Part shown: positions 7,691-16,061 of the stretch, in pieces | Layout: the number at the start of each line of letters is the position of its first letter | Position numbering within the stretch: the first letter of the stretch is position 1 | NCBI RefSeq assembly: GCF_049965315.1 | Contig: NZ_JBMFWL010000028.1 | Span: 1-25,671, forward strand | From: Acidithiobacillus_B sp049965315 | Lineage (GTDB): Bacteria; Pseudomonadota; Gammaproteobacteria; Acidithiobacillales; Acidithiobacillaceae | Reading direction: 5' to 3' | DNA length: 25,671 nucleotides | Position numbers and translations under genes: made by a program | Notes under the pieces: generated by a model | What the model saw: only the letters and a program-made list of their open reading frames with translations | Told to the model about the DNA's origin: nothing | The model's database searches: none

Positions 7691-9163
7691 TCAAAACAAC
7701 GGCTTATCCAGATCTGCCAAGAGTGCGTCCATGCGCTTTCGCACCGCCGCGTCCATGCGGATCGGGTGTCCCCATGCGCGGCTGGTCTCGCCGGGGAGCT
7801 TGTTCGTGGCGTCCATGCCCAGCTTACCCCCCAAACCGGATACGGGCGAGGCGAAATCCAGGTAATCGATGGGGGTGCCCTCGATGGGGGTGATGTCCCG
7901 CACCGGGTCCATGCGCGTGGTCATGGCCCAGACCACGTCCTCCCAGCGGCGGATGTCGATGTCATCATCCACCACGATGATGAACTTGGTGTACATGAAT
8001 TGCCGCAAAAAACCCCAGATCCCGAACATGACCCGCTTGGCGTGGCCGGGATACCCTTTACGGATGCTGACGATGGCCATCCGATAGGAACAACCTTCGG
8101 GAGGCAGGTAAAAATCCACGATCTCGGGAAACTGCTTCTGCAGCAAGGGCACGAAGACCTCGTTGAGGGCGGCGCCGAGGATGGCCGGCTCATCGGGGGG
8201 GCGGCCCGTATAGGTGCTGTGATAGATGGGGTGTTCGCGATGGGTGATGCACTCGATGGTGAAGACGGGGAAACGCTCCACTTCGTTGTAATATCCGGTA
8301 TGGTCGCCAAAAGGCCCTTCGGCGGCCATGTCGTCGGGGTAGATATGTCCCTCCAGGACGATTTCCGCCTGGGCCGGGACCTGCAACGGAACCGTCAGGG
8401 CGTCGGCCAGCTCGGTGCGTCCACCGCGCAGGAGTCCGGCAAACTGATGCTCCGAAAGGGTGTCGGGGATGGGAATGACGGCGGCAAGAATGGTGGCGGG
8501 ATCGGCGCCATAGGCCACAGCCACGGGAAAGGGCTCGCCGGGATGCGCCTTCTGGAACTCGCGCAGATCCTGGGCACCGCCGCGGTGGGCCAGCCAGCGC
8601 ATGATGACGCGCCGGGAACCGATCACCTGTTGGCGATAAATGCCCATGTTGGCACGCTTCTTATGCGGCCCCTTGGTGATGGTCAGCCCCCAGGTCATGA
8701 GCGGGCCGGCATCTTCAGGCCAGCAGGTCTGCACCGGAAGCCAGGCAAGATCCACCTCGTCACCGCGCAGAACCACCTCCTGACAGGGGGGGCGGCGCAG
8801 GATGGTGGGGGCCATGTAGAGGACCTTGCGCAGGGTGGGCAGCTTCTCCCAGAGGTCGCGCAACCCCCGCGGCGGCTCCGGCTCCTTCAGATAGGCCAGG
8901 AGGCGCCCCACCTCGCGCAAGTCCGCCAAGGATTCCCGGCCCATACCCAGGGCGACCCGCTCCGTGCTGCCGAAGAGATTGCCGAGTACCGGAACGTCAT
9001 AACCGACGGGCTGTTCGAAAAGGATGGCAGGCCCACCGGCACGCAGGCTGCGATCACAGATCTCCGTCATCTCCAGATGGGGAGAAACCGGCTCTGCCAG
9101 GCGGCGAAGCAGTTGCCGTTGTTCCAGGTCGGCGATAAAGGTGCGCAGGTCACGATAGCTCAT
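7691..9163 (-). CDS. ubiD: UbiD, prenyl-hydroxybenzoate decarboxylase
   Basis: A 490-residue UbiD-family enzyme that removes the carboxyl group from 3-polyprenyl-4-hydroxybenzoate in ubiquinone synthesis, using prenylated FMN supplied by UbiX (not in this window). Length is close to E. coli UbiD (497). Family segments are in order: NMGIYRQQV (about 172-180), the catalytic-region motif EGPFGDHTGYY (282-292) with Glu282, and STYTGRPPDEP (about 316-326) towards the C-terminal half. The start MSYRDLRTF matches the family N-terminus; its ribosome site is weak, which fits coupling to the PhnD-like gene ending 23 bases upstream. It is the third gene of an SCP2-PhnD-like-ubiD block. UbiD paralogs act on other aromatic acids, but the similarity to quinone-type UbiD and the other ubi genes nearby favour this role. 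Confidence 0.93.
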   Translation of the reverse strand: MSYRDLRTFIADLEQRQLLRRLAEPVSPHLEMTEICDRSLRAGGPAILFEQPVGYDVPVLGNLFGSTERVALGMGRESLADLREVGRLLAYLKEPEPPRGLRDLWEKLPTLRKVLYMAPTILRRPPCQEVVLRGDEVDLAWLPVQTCWPEDAGPLMTWGLTITKGPHKKRANMGIYRQQVIGSRRVIMRWLAHRGGAQDLREFQKAHPGEPFPVAVAYGADPATILAAVIPIPDTLSEHQFAGLLRGGRTELADALTVPLQVPAQAEIVLEGHIYPDDMAAEGPFGDHTGYYNEVERFPVFTIECITHREHPIYHSTYTGRPPDEPAILGAALNEVFVPLLQKQFPEIVDFYLPPEGCSYRMAIVSIRKGYPGHAKRVMFGIWGFLRQFMYTKFIIVVDDDIDIRRWEDVVWAMTTRMDPVRDITPIEGTPIDYLDFASPVSGLGGKLGMDATNKLPGETSRAWGHPIRMDAAVRKRMDALLADLDKPLF

Positions 9164-9186
9164 GGAAAGATTCTAACCCAAAGCCT

Positions 9187-10041
9187 TCAGCTTGTCGCAG
9201 TGGGGTCCTCGCGGGCCACGACAAAGGCGCTGTCGTCGATGCTCAGGCTGGAGGTGGAGCGCAGGTCAATGGCTTCGTGGCCGCTGATGTATTCCTCGGC
9301 CAAAGTAGTCAGGCACTCCACCTCTTCGGGGGTGACGGCCGCAAAACCGGGAAAGCCCAGGTCCTGCAACAGGACTTGTCCGCGCGGCTCGCCATTCATG
9401 CCCAATAGAACGCCCTGCAGCAGTTCCATCTTGGGCGCCAGGCGGGGGCCTATGCAAAAGGCGTGGAAGGCGAAGGCGTCGTCGGACTGGTCGAGAATCC
9501 GCAGGCGCCCGCGGATGAGGCCGCTGGCCCCGGTGTACACCTCGTCGAAGAGAAAGCCCACATCGGCATTGCCTTGCAGGAGGGCCTTCAGGACGCCCTG
9601 ATAGCTGCCGGTATAGACAAAATCCAGACGGGCGCGGTCAATCTCCGCCTTGTCCATGAGAAAAAGCCCAATCATGTGGATCAGGGTGCCCTCATGGGCC
9701 GAAGCGATGCGGATGCGCGGGGGGAGATCGGCATAGCCGTGGATGTCTCCTCCGGCCAGGGTGCAGAGGTAGACCTCATCAAAATGGTCGCTGGGCTTGG
9801 CCACGGGCTGAAAACCCAGTTTTTGCACATACTGGACCCAGTCGAAAGGGTTGGCGTAGACCAGATCGAAGGCCCCGGAAAGGACTGCCTGCCGGCAACT
9901 GTCAAAACCCTCGCAGGGCTGGAAGTGCATGATCTCCCCCAGATGCCGTTGCAGATAGGTGTTCATGAGGAACCACCCCGGAAGGTTCTTGCCGGAATAG
10001 TTGGGGTCTACCGTGAACTGGAGCATGTCCCTGGGAAGCAT
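9187..10041 (-). CDS. PhnD-like periplasmic-binding-fold protein without signal peptide
   Basis: A 284-residue protein with the type II binding-protein fold of the PhnD family (phosphate/phosphonate binding). Supporting segments are VDPNYSGKNLPGWFLMNTYL at the start, LSGAFDLVYANPFDWVQYV near 55-73, the hinge region TGSYQGVLKALLQGNADVGF near 145-165, and a C-terminal LQDLGFPGFAAVTPEEVECL. The N-terminus goes straight into the first beta strand with no signal peptide or lipobox, and no transporter genes are adjacent, so a cytoplasmic role is likely. I used the ATG at 10041; an ATG five codons later (10026) has AGGGA close by and is an alternative. It lies 14 bases after the SCP2 gene and 23 before ubiD. 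A ligand-binding or enzymatic role in quinone synthesis is possible: MqnA and MqnD are leaderless enzymes of this fold. Its function is unknown. Confidence 0.82.
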   Translation of the reverse strand: MLPRDMLQFTVDPNYSGKNLPGWFLMNTYLQRHLGEIMHFQPCEGFDSCRQAVLSGAFDLVYANPFDWVQYVQKLGFQPVAKPSDHFDEVYLCTLAGGDIHGYADLPPRIRIASAHEGTLIHMIGLFLMDKAEIDRARLDFVYTGSYQGVLKALLQGNADVGFLFDEVYTGASGLIRGRLRILDQSDDAFAFHAFCIGPRLAPKMELLQGVLLGMNGEPRGQVLLQDLGFPGFAAVTPEEVECLTTLAEEYISGHEAIDLRSTSSLSIDDSAFVVAREDPTATS

Positions 10042-10055
10042 CGCCGCGGCCGCCT

Positions 10056-10448
10056 TCAGATGTCGAAATCGACGGGAATCTCCCCGAGGATGTTGAGGTG
10101 GATATTGAAAGGAGTCATGTATTTCATGGCCGTCATCATGGAACCCTTGAACTTGAGACGGCGGGTCATCAGGGCCGCCTTGCCGGAGATCTCGCCGGAA
10201 AGGATTTTTTTCCAGTTCTCCATGCTCGTCCACATGATGAAATCGCGCCGCCGGCCATCGGAGGGGCCGGCAAAGATCACCTTGCCGGCCTTGCAAAAAA
10301 GCATCACATGGGGAATGTCGGGACGATCCTCGATGTAATATTCCCAGGTGGCATTGAAGTTGCGGAGGTCTTTCTGGATCTCGGGATGGGTGTCCCATTG
10401 CTTGCCCACCAGACGAATCCATTCCGTGCTCATGAATTTAACGGTCAT
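10056..10448 (-). CDS. SCP2 sterol-carrier-domain protein, candidate ubiquinone accessory factor
   Basis: A 130-residue single-domain SCP2-like protein. Visible family features are the strand pair WEYYIEDRPDIPHVMLFCKAG, the segment MWTSMENWKKILSGEISGKA (about 84-103) and the amphipathic LKFKGSMMTAMKYM. Such domains bind lipids in a hydrophobic tunnel. In ubiquinone synthesis UbiJ and UbiT are SCP2 proteins that hold the polyprenylated intermediates; this protein is shorter than either but shares an apparent transcript with ubiD. The start at 10448 follows GAGGGGCAGGGC; an ATG at 10433 is possible. A minus-strand TAAAAT box in the 51-base gap after tcdA could start a separate transcript. The SCP2 call is good; the quinone role is inference. 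Confidence 0.82.
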   Translation of the reverse strand: MTVKFMSTEWIRLVGKQWDTHPEIQKDLRNFNATWEYYIEDRPDIPHVMLFCKAGKVIFAGPSDGRRRDFIMWTSMENWKKILSGEISGKAALMTRRLKFKGSMMTAMKYMTPFNIHLNILGEIPVDFDI

Positions 10449-10499
10449 GCCCTGCCCCTCTTCGCCCTTTGGCGGGTCTGGAAATTGATTTTTATCATT

Positions 10500-11246
10500 T
10501 TAGACGATACTCGGATTTTCGCCATTTTCCAGCAATTGACGGATCACCAGGCCAGCCAGGAGGACGCCGAAGAGGGCGGGCATGAAGGAGATGGTGCCGT
10601 TGATGGTTTTGGCGCGGCCGGGACGGCCATCGGCCGCCGGCGGGGGCAAGGCGGGCGCGGGCGCCTCGTCGGAAAAAACCGTCAGGAAACTGAGGGACGC
10701 CCCCATTTTCCGCAGCAGGGCGCGCAACTCCCGGGCCAGGGGGCAAATCTCCGTCTGGTTGAGGCGGGCCACCCGCACCCGGCGCGGATCCAGACGGTTG
10801 CCCGCGCCCATACTGGAGAGCACCGGGATGCCGAGCCGCTGGGCAGCGGCGATCAGGGCGGCCTTGCAGGCGATGGCGTCTATGCAGTCGGCCACCAGTT
10901 CGGCACCGAGATCCTGCAGCAATGCCCCCGCACCATCGGCATCGATGAAGGCCTGGCGGGTAACCACCCGGCATTGGGGATGGATATCGCGGATGCGTTC
11001 GGCCATGACCTCCACTTTGGGGCGGCCGAGGGTGGAGTGCAGGGCGACCAACTGGCGGTTGATGTTGGAGATGCCCACCACATCGTGGTCCACCAGGGTC
11101 AAACGGCCGATACCCGCCCGGGCGAGGTTTTCGGCGACGTAGCCCCCCACCCCGCCAACACCGGCGATGAGCACATGGCGATCGGCGAGGCTTCGTACGC
11201 CCTGGGCACCGAGAAGGATCTCGGTGCGGGCAAAGGGATGGGTCAT
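10500..11246 (-). CDS. tcdA: TcdA, tRNA threonylcarbamoyladenosine dehydratase
   Basis: A 248-residue ThiF/E1-like ATP-dependent enzyme of the TcdA (CsdL/YgdL) type, which cyclises t6A37 of ANN-decoding tRNAs to ct6A. The nucleotide-binding GVGGVGGYVAENLARAG (about 30-46) and the LTLVDHDVVGISNINRQ segment (about 50-66) are typical. DAIACKAALI and SSMGAGNRLDP follow at the expected places, and the C-terminus ends in a hydrophobic segment as in E. coli TcdA. Its ATG overlaps the tatD stop as ATGA, so the two are coupled. The window also encodes TsaB, needed to make the t6A substrate, but at a distant locus. MoeB/ThiF-like alternatives are less likely because the paired zinc CxxC motifs are absent. 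Confidence 0.9.
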   Translation of the reverse strand: MTHPFARTEILLGAQGVRSLADRHVLIAGVGGVGGYVAENLARAGIGRLTLVDHDVVGISNINRQLVALHSTLGRPKVEVMAERIRDIHPQCRVVTRQAFIDADGAGALLQDLGAELVADCIDAIACKAALIAAAQRLGIPVLSSMGAGNRLDPRRVRVARLNQTEICPLARELRALLRKMGASLSFLTVFSDEAPAPALPPPAADGRPGRAKTINGTISFMPALFGVLLAGLVIRQLLENGENPSIV

Positions 11247-12034
11247 GCTGGCTGCTCCTGTGCGGAAATGGAAAAGAGGGTACGGGCATTGGCGGTGGTG
11301 ATGGCGGCGAGGTCCCGGGCGCTTTCCCCGCGCAACCCGGCCACGGTGTTGAGTATTTCGGCCAGCAAGGCAGGTTCGTTCCGCTCGCCTGGATGGCCCC
11401 ACAAGGGCTGATAGGGGGCATCCGTCTCCAGGAGGATGGCCGTTGCCGGCAAGCCGCTCACCAAGGCGCGCAGGCGCCGCGCCCGCGGGTAGGTGACGGC
11501 ACCGCCAAAACCCAGGAGGAAGCCCAGGCCGATGAGCTGCCGGGCCTGGACGTCGCTCCCGGCAAAACTATGCACCACCCCGCGCACGCCGGGGAAACGC
11601 CGCAGGGTAAGCAGGACGTCCTCGACGGCATGGCGGGCATGGAGAATCACCGGCAGGCCCGCCGCCTGCGCCATGGCGAGTTGCTGCGTTAAAAAGCGCT
11701 GCTGAAGGGCAAGGTCCGGTGCCCCTGGCCAGTGATCCAGACCGATCTCGCCGATGGCGACGGCTTCGGGGAGGTAGGCCTCCAGCCGCCGCAAATCCCG
11801 GTCCGCATCTTCCGTGACAAAGCCCGGATGAATGCCATAGGCGGGATGGAGATTGGGGCCGCTGGCGCAAAGGGATTGCAGTCGTGCCCAGTAAGGGGCG
11901 CTATAGGCGGGTATGACCATCTGCAGAACGCCTGCCTGATGCGCCCGTTGCAATACCTCGCTGCGATCCGCGGCGAAGGCCGCGTCATCGAGGTGGCAAT
12001 GGCTATCGAAGAGCTTCAGCAAGGGCGCTTCCAT
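11243..12034 (-). CDS. tatD: TatD-family metal-dependent deoxyribonuclease
   Basis: A 263-residue TIM-barrel hydrolase of the TatD family (3'-5' DNase, often linked to DNA quality control). Metal-binding motifs are present: FDSHCHLD near the N-terminus, the GEIGLDHW segment with its glutamate (about 96-103), histidines in PVILHARHAVEDV and GVVHSFAG, and the ETDAPYQPLW segment with the final aspartate (about 204-213). The ATG at 12034 is listed, but a TTG five codons... downstream (12022) has GGAAG five bases before it and may be the real start. The downstream tcdA overlaps by four bases. It follows the amtB terminator, so it starts a new leftward unit. Confidence 0.9.
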   Translation of the reverse strand: MEAPLLKLFDSHCHLDDAAFAADRSEVLQRAHQAGVLQMVIPAYSAPYWARLQSLCASGPNLHPAYGIHPGFVTEDADRDLRRLEAYLPEAVAIGEIGLDHWPGAPDLALQQRFLTQQLAMAQAAGLPVILHARHAVEDVLLTLRRFPGVRGVVHSFAGSDVQARQLIGLGFLLGFGGAVTYPRARRLRALVSGLPATAILLETDAPYQPLWGHPGERNEPALLAEILNTVAGLRGESARDLAAITTANARTLFSISAQEQPA

Positions 12035-12044
12035 TCGTCCATCA

Positions 12045-12077
12045 TAAAAAGAAGCGGGGTGGCATTGCCACCCCGCT
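12045..12077 (-). terminator. Rho-independent terminator of amtB
   Basis: An 11-bp perfect GC-rich stem with a 3-base loop (12053-12077, arms AGCGGGGTGGC and GCCACCCCGCT), followed on the minus strand by TTCTTTTT. It lies 26 bases after the amtB stop and just before the tatD start, separating the two units. Confidence 0.92.
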
Positions 12078-12103
12078 GCGCCCTTAGAGTTGCGTCGAAG
12101 CGG

Positions 12104-13402
12104 CTACTCGTAAACCTGTTCGCCATGCTGGGTGACGTCCAGACCTTCGCGCTCCTGCTCTTCGCTGACCCGCAAGCCCAGCGTCCAGTCGATTACCTTG
12201 AGGATGACGAAGCTCACGATGCCATCATACAGGATGGTCACCCCAACCCCCTTGGCCTGAATCAACAATTGTCCCAGGTTGCCTTCCAGAACGCCAGCCG
12301 TGCCACCAATGGCCTTGACCGCAAAGATGCCGGTCAACAGCGCCCCCACGATGCCCCCAATGGCATGGACTCCAAAGGCATCGAGGGAATCATCGTAACC
12401 CAGCCAGTTTTTCAGATAGACCGCCGACCAGAAGCAGATTACTCCGGCCGCCAGACCAATCCACAGGGCACCCATGGGGTCCACGAAGCCCGAGGCGGGG
12501 GTGATGGCGACGAGGCCGGCCACCGCACCGGAGGTCATGCCCAGCAGGGTGGGTTTGCCGCGCACGATCCATTCGGCAAACATCCAGCCCAGGGCCGCCA
12601 CCGCCGTAGCGATCTGGGTAACGGCCATGGCCATTCCGGCGCGATCGCTGGCCGCCACCGCCGAACCCGCATTGAAGCCGAACCAGCCCACCCAGAGGAG
12701 CGCCGCGCCAATGAGGGTGTAGATGAGGTTGTTGGGATGCATGGCATCATGGCGAAAGCCGATGCGCTTGCCCATGACCAGGGCTGCCACCAGACCGGCC
12801 ACGCCCGCATTGATATGCACCACGGTGCCTCCGGCGTAGTCCAGCACGCCGTCACCGCCCAGCCAGCCGCCAGGGCCCCAGACCATGTGGGCGATGGGCG
12901 CATAGACCAGCAACGACCACAGGGCGGTGAACCACAGCAGGGCGGAAAATTTCATCCGTTCGGCAAAGGCGCCGACGATGAGGGCGGGCGTGATGATGGC
13001 AAAGGTCATTTGAAAGGTCATATAGACCGACTCGGGGATGGTCGGAGCGAGGCCGTTGACGGCATCCAGCCCCATGCCCTGCAAAAAGAAGCGGCTCAGC
13101 CCGCCAATAAAACCGCTGCCGGAGGTGAACGCCAACGAATAGCCGGCGAACATCCACACCACCGAAATCACGCAGGTAACGGCGAAACTCTGGGCGGCCG
13201 TTGCCAGGACGTTCTTCTTGCGTACCATACCGGCATAAAACAGCGCCAGTCCGGGAATGGTCATCAGCAGCACCAGCGCCGTGGATGTCAGCATCCAGGC
13301 CGTATCTCCCGAGTTGAACGCCGGTGCGGTATCCGCCTGCGCCAAAGGGCTGGCCAAGCAGACCATCGCCCCCAGCAGCCCCGTCCAATGAGATATTTTC
13401 AT
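12104..13402 (-). CDS. amtB: AmtB-family ammonium transporter
   Basis: A 432-residue inner-membrane ammonium channel of the Amt/Rh family. A cleavable signal peptide (end near AQA, residue 23) precedes 11 predicted membrane helices, as in E. coli AmtB. The pore histidines are His196 (GGTVVHINAG) and His346 (DAFGVHAIGG). The AGMVRKKN, GAFAERMKF and LDYAGG (Asp188) signatures are all present. The ATG at 13402 has the strong GGGAGGGAGCA ribosome site. No glnK gene for the PII partner lies next to it, unlike the common glnK-amtB pairing, so the PII protein must be encoded elsewhere. Upstream are a sigma-54 promoter and an NtrC-type site, and an intrinsic terminator follows, so it appears to be a monocistronic gene controlled by nitrogen. 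Confidence 0.96.
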   Translation of the reverse strand: MKISHWTGLLGAMVCLASPLAQADTAPAFNSGDTAWMLTSTALVLLMTIPGLALFYAGMVRKKNVLATAAQSFAVTCVISVVWMFAGYSLAFTSGSGFIGGLSRFFLQGMGLDAVNGLAPTIPESVYMTFQMTFAIITPALIVGAFAERMKFSALLWFTALWSLLVYAPIAHMVWGPGGWLGGDGVLDYAGGTVVHINAGVAGLVAALVMGKRIGFRHDAMHPNNLIYTLIGAALLWVGWFGFNAGSAVAASDRAGMAMAVTQIATAVAALGWMFAEWIVRGKPTLLGMTSGAVAGLVAITPASGFVDPMGALWIGLAAGVICFWSAVYLKNWLGYDDSLDAFGVHAIGGIVGALLTGIFAVKAIGGTAGVLEGNLGQLLIQAKGVGVTILYDGIVSFVILKVIDWTLGLRVSEEQEREGLDVTQHGEQVYE

Positions 13403-13462
13403 TGCTCCCTCCCGTGCATGATTGGATCCTCGAATAATCGGTAAAAATGGCCAGTGAACATA

Positions 13463-13478
13463 AGCAAAGCTCATGCCT
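13463..13478 (-). promoter_or_regulatory. Sigma-54 promoter of amtB
   Basis: The minus strand reads AGGCATGAGCTTTGCT. It matches the -24/-12 consensus TGGCACG-N4-TTGCW at all positions except two, with the GG and GC doublets correctly spaced. Transcription would start near 13452, about 50 bases before the amtB start codon. Confidence 0.82.
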
Positions 13479-13541
13479 ATCATTTATCTCATTGTTTTAC
13501 CATCGATTAAAACAAATATTCCGATGTTGAGGCGATCTTAT

Positions 13542-13556
13542 GCACCAAGATGGTGC
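13542..13556. promoter_or_regulatory. NtrC-type enhancer site upstream of amtB
   Basis: GCACCAAGATGGTGC is a perfect palindrome matching the NtrC site of the enterobacterial glnA enhancer (GCACCA-N3-TGGTGC). It lies about 97 bases upstream of the predicted sigma-54 start, a normal enhancer distance. A GCACC half-site at 13572-13576 could be part of a weaker second site about 30 bp away. The site also lies 84 bases before ubiH on the other strand. Confidence 0.82.
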
Positions 13557-13639
13557 GTAGCGGACGGGCTTGCACCTCTTGCCCATACCATTGGCTTTCG
13601 TTCTAATGAGCTGATACCTGTTTTGCGGAGGTGCGGGAG

Positions 13640-14866
13640 ATGCGAACCCACGCGGTACAAATCGCCATTCTGGGCAATGGCCCCATCGCCAGGAGCCTTG
13701 CCCTCGCCTTGGCGGACACCCCCATCGACATGATGATGCTGGATACTTTTCCCCGGCAACAGGCGCGCCCTCCCCAACCGGATCGCACCGTCGCCCTGGC
13801 CTTGGGCACCCGCCGCCTGCTGCAGGATCTGCAGGTACCCCTGCCGTTGCAGGGTTCGGCGGCCATCCGCACCGTACAGATCACCCAGCAAGGGGCTTCG
13901 AGCCGGGTCAGGCTGGAGGCCCAATTGCTCGGTAGCCCCGAAGGCATCCTGGGGGAGGTGGCGGGTCTGGACCATCTGGAAGGGGCGCTGGAGACGGCCC
14001 TGGGCTGTTGCCCCAATTTGGTGCAGATGCCGGCCGGACCGGTGCAGGACCTCCAATGGCACCCTGACCGGGTGACCCTGAAATGGCCGGAACTGCGGGT
14101 GGAGGCCGAACTGGTGGTGGTGGCCGACGGTGGGCATGGCCATCTGCAGAATCTGGCCCATTTGCAGCGCTTGGGCTGGGACCACAATCGTCACGCCATC
14201 GTCAGCACTGTCACCCCCCGGGAAAAGATCTGCGGCATCGCCTATGAACACTTTCTCGACAGCGGTCCCCTGGCCTTCCTGCCCATTGGCGACGGCCAGT
14301 TTTCCATCGTCTGGAGCCTGCGCCCCGAGGATGCCAGCCGCATCCTGGCCCTCCCGGAAGGCCCATTTCTCGAGGCCCTGAACCGGCAACGCCCCAGCGG
14401 CCTCCCGCCCCTCGTCGGCAGCGGTCCGCGCAGCGTCTACCCGCTCTTTTTCCAGCGCCTCTGGGCCCAGCCCCAACAGCGCATGGCCTTGGTGGGCAAT
14501 GCGGCGCAGACCATCCATCCCCTGGCGGGACAGGGCTATAATCTGGGCTTACGCGACGTCGTCACCCTCGCCGCATTGCTGCGGCGGGCCGCCGCCGGCG
14601 CCGAGGATATGGGCAATGCCGGCCTGCTCACCGACTATGCCCGCATCCGTCGCCGCGACCGTCTGGAGACCATTGCCTTTACCGAGACCATGAATCGCCT
14701 TTTTGGCACCCGCCTCCTGCCCCTGCGCCTCGTCCGGGCGGCGGCCCTGGCGGCGCTGGAACGCCTGCCGGCCATCAAACGGGACCTGGCGGCGCGCCTG
14801 GCAGGCATTGAGCTGCCGGCGGCCAGCACCATCCCTGACCTCATCACGGAGCCTCGCCATGTCTGA
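13640..14866 (+). CDS. ubiH: UbiH, 2-octaprenyl-6-methoxyphenol hydroxylase family
   Basis: A 408-residue FAD-dependent aromatic hydroxylase of ubiquinone synthesis. The N-terminal FAD motif reads GNGPIA (12-17), with Ala replacing the third glycine of GxGxxG. DRTVALALGTRRLL is the family segment around the next loop, and a DG motif lies in VVADGGHG. The second FAD motif reads GNAAQTIHPLAGQGYNLGLRD. The Asn and Gln of GNAAQT, rather than GDAAHT, are characteristic of UbiH. The ATG at 13640 has GGAGG eight bases upstream; a GTG at 13631 abuts the same GGAG and is unlikely. It is divergent from amtB and overlaps the next hydroxylase by 8 bases. Confidence 0.9.
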   Translation: MRTHAVQIAILGNGPIARSLALALADTPIDMMMLDTFPRQQARPPQPDRTVALALGTRRLLQDLQVPLPLQGSAAIRTVQITQQGASSRVRLEAQLLGSPEGILGEVAGLDHLEGALETALGCCPNLVQMPAGPVQDLQWHPDRVTLKWPELRVEAELVVVADGGHGHLQNLAHLQRLGWDHNRHAIVSTVTPREKICGIAYEHFLDSGPLAFLPIGDGQFSIVWSLRPEDASRILALPEGPFLEALNRQRPSGLPPLVGSGPRSVYPLFFQRLWAQPQQRMALVGNAAQTIHPLAGQGYNLGLRDVVTLAALLRRAAAGAEDMGNAGLLTDYARIRRRDRLETIAFTETMNRLFGTRLLPLRLVRAAALAALERLPAIKRDLAARLAGIELPAASTIPDLITEPRHV

Positions 14867-16049
14867 CCCCTTGCGCAACGATCTGGTGGTATCCGGGGGC
14901 GGCATGGTGGGGGCGAGCCTGGCCTTGGCCGTGGGCCGGATGGGCTTGCGGGTACGGCTTTTTGAACGGCGCTCGCGGGAAGCGTGCCGCGCCGCCGATC
15001 CCTGCGAACGGGCCAGCCTCGTTTCCTTGGGCTCGGGCCGCTTCCTCGCCGGCATCGGCATCGATGTGGGCGCCCTGGGTACGCCGGTGGCGCGGATGCG
15101 CGTCTGGGATGGGCAGGGATTTGGCAGCATTCATCTCGATGCCGAGGATGGCGGGGAAACCTTGCTGGGGCACATTTGCGAAAACCGGCGCCTGGAACAG
15201 GCGCTCCATGGGGCGCTCGGCGCGCTCGGCGAAACCGTGCTGCACTATGCCGAAGAACTGGTGGAAACAGTGCCATGCCAGGGGAAGATCGCCCTGCGGA
15301 GCAATCACGGGGGCAGCTTTTCCGCCACCTTGCTGGCCGTTGCCGAGGGCCGGCAGTCGCCCCTGCGCAAACAGGTGGCCAACGCTCCCCTTTTCCGCGA
15401 AGACTATGGCCAGGACGGGATCACCGCCACGGTATGGATGGAGAAGCCCCATCGTCACATCGCCTACCAGCGTTTCTTGGACAGCGGCCCCTTGGCTGTC
15501 CTGCCCTTCCACAATGACCAGGATGGTCGGCCGCGGGCCTCCCTGGTATGGAGCGCCAAGCGCCCTTTGGCGAGGCGCCTCATGGCCATGGATGACGGCG
15601 CTTTTCTGGCGGCATTGAATGAGGCCTTCGGGCCGCAACTGGGCCGTTTTTACCAGATCGGGCCGCGGGCCGCCTTTCCCTTGTCGGGTTTGCACAGCAG
15701 CCGTTACATCGGCCGGCGCGCGGTGCTGCTGGGCGATAGCGCCCATGGCGTCCACCCCCTCGCCGGATTGGGCGTCAACCTCGGGCTACGGGATGCGGAG
15801 GCCCTGGCAATGCTCATCGGTACCGCCATCACCCGCCATGAGGACTGGGGAGAGGCGGCGCCGTTGCGCTCTTTCCAGGCGCAACGGCGGCCGGACAATC
15901 TCGCCACCGTCCTGGCCTGCGGTGGCTTGAGCCATCTCTTTTCCAATAATCATCGCGGCCTTGCCACCCTCCGTGACGCCGGCATGTTCGCTACGGGCCT
16001 CCTCTTTCCCCTCAAACGTTTTCTCATCCGCCAGGCCATGGGCCTTTAA
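14859..16049 (+). CDS. UbiI/UbiF-type FAD-dependent ubiquinone hydroxylase
   Basis: A 396-residue second hydroxylase of the UbiH/UbiI/UbiF family. It has a complete GGGMVGASLALAVGR FAD motif (about 13-27) and the catalytic-domain stretch YQRFLDSGPLAVLPF (about 205-219), also recognisable in ubiH. The second FAD motif is GDSAHGVHPLAGLGVNLGLRDA. The Asp in GDSAH separates it from UbiH, but I cannot tell UbiI (C5) from UbiF (C6) or a broader-specificity enzyme by eye. Its ATG lies inside the end of ubiH with GGAG eight bases upstream. With ubiK directly after it, the three genes form a ubiquinone operon. Confidence 0.88.
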   Translation: MSDPLRNDLVVSGGGMVGASLALAVGRMGLRVRLFERRSREACRAADPCERASLVSLGSGRFLAGIGIDVGALGTPVARMRVWDGQGFGSIHLDAEDGGETLLGHICENRRLEQALHGALGALGETVLHYAEELVETVPCQGKIALRSNHGGSFSATLLAVAEGRQSPLRKQVANAPLFREDYGQDGITATVWMEKPHRHIAYQRFLDSGPLAVLPFHNDQDGRPRASLVWSAKRPLARRLMAMDDGAFLAALNEAFGPQLGRFYQIGPRAAFPLSGLHSSRYIGRRAVLLGDSAHGVHPLAGLGVNLGLRDAEALAMLIGTAITRHEDWGEAAPLRSFQAQRRPDNLATVLACGGLSHLFSNNHRGLATLRDAGMFATGLLFPLKRFLIRQAMGL

Positions 16050-16061
16050 AGGAGTCAAGCG

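Noticed and set aside
7643..9601. 652-codon + strand open frame covering ubiD and the PhnD-like gene
   Set aside because: It starts inside the tRNA, runs antisense to two recognisable genes and has no domain.
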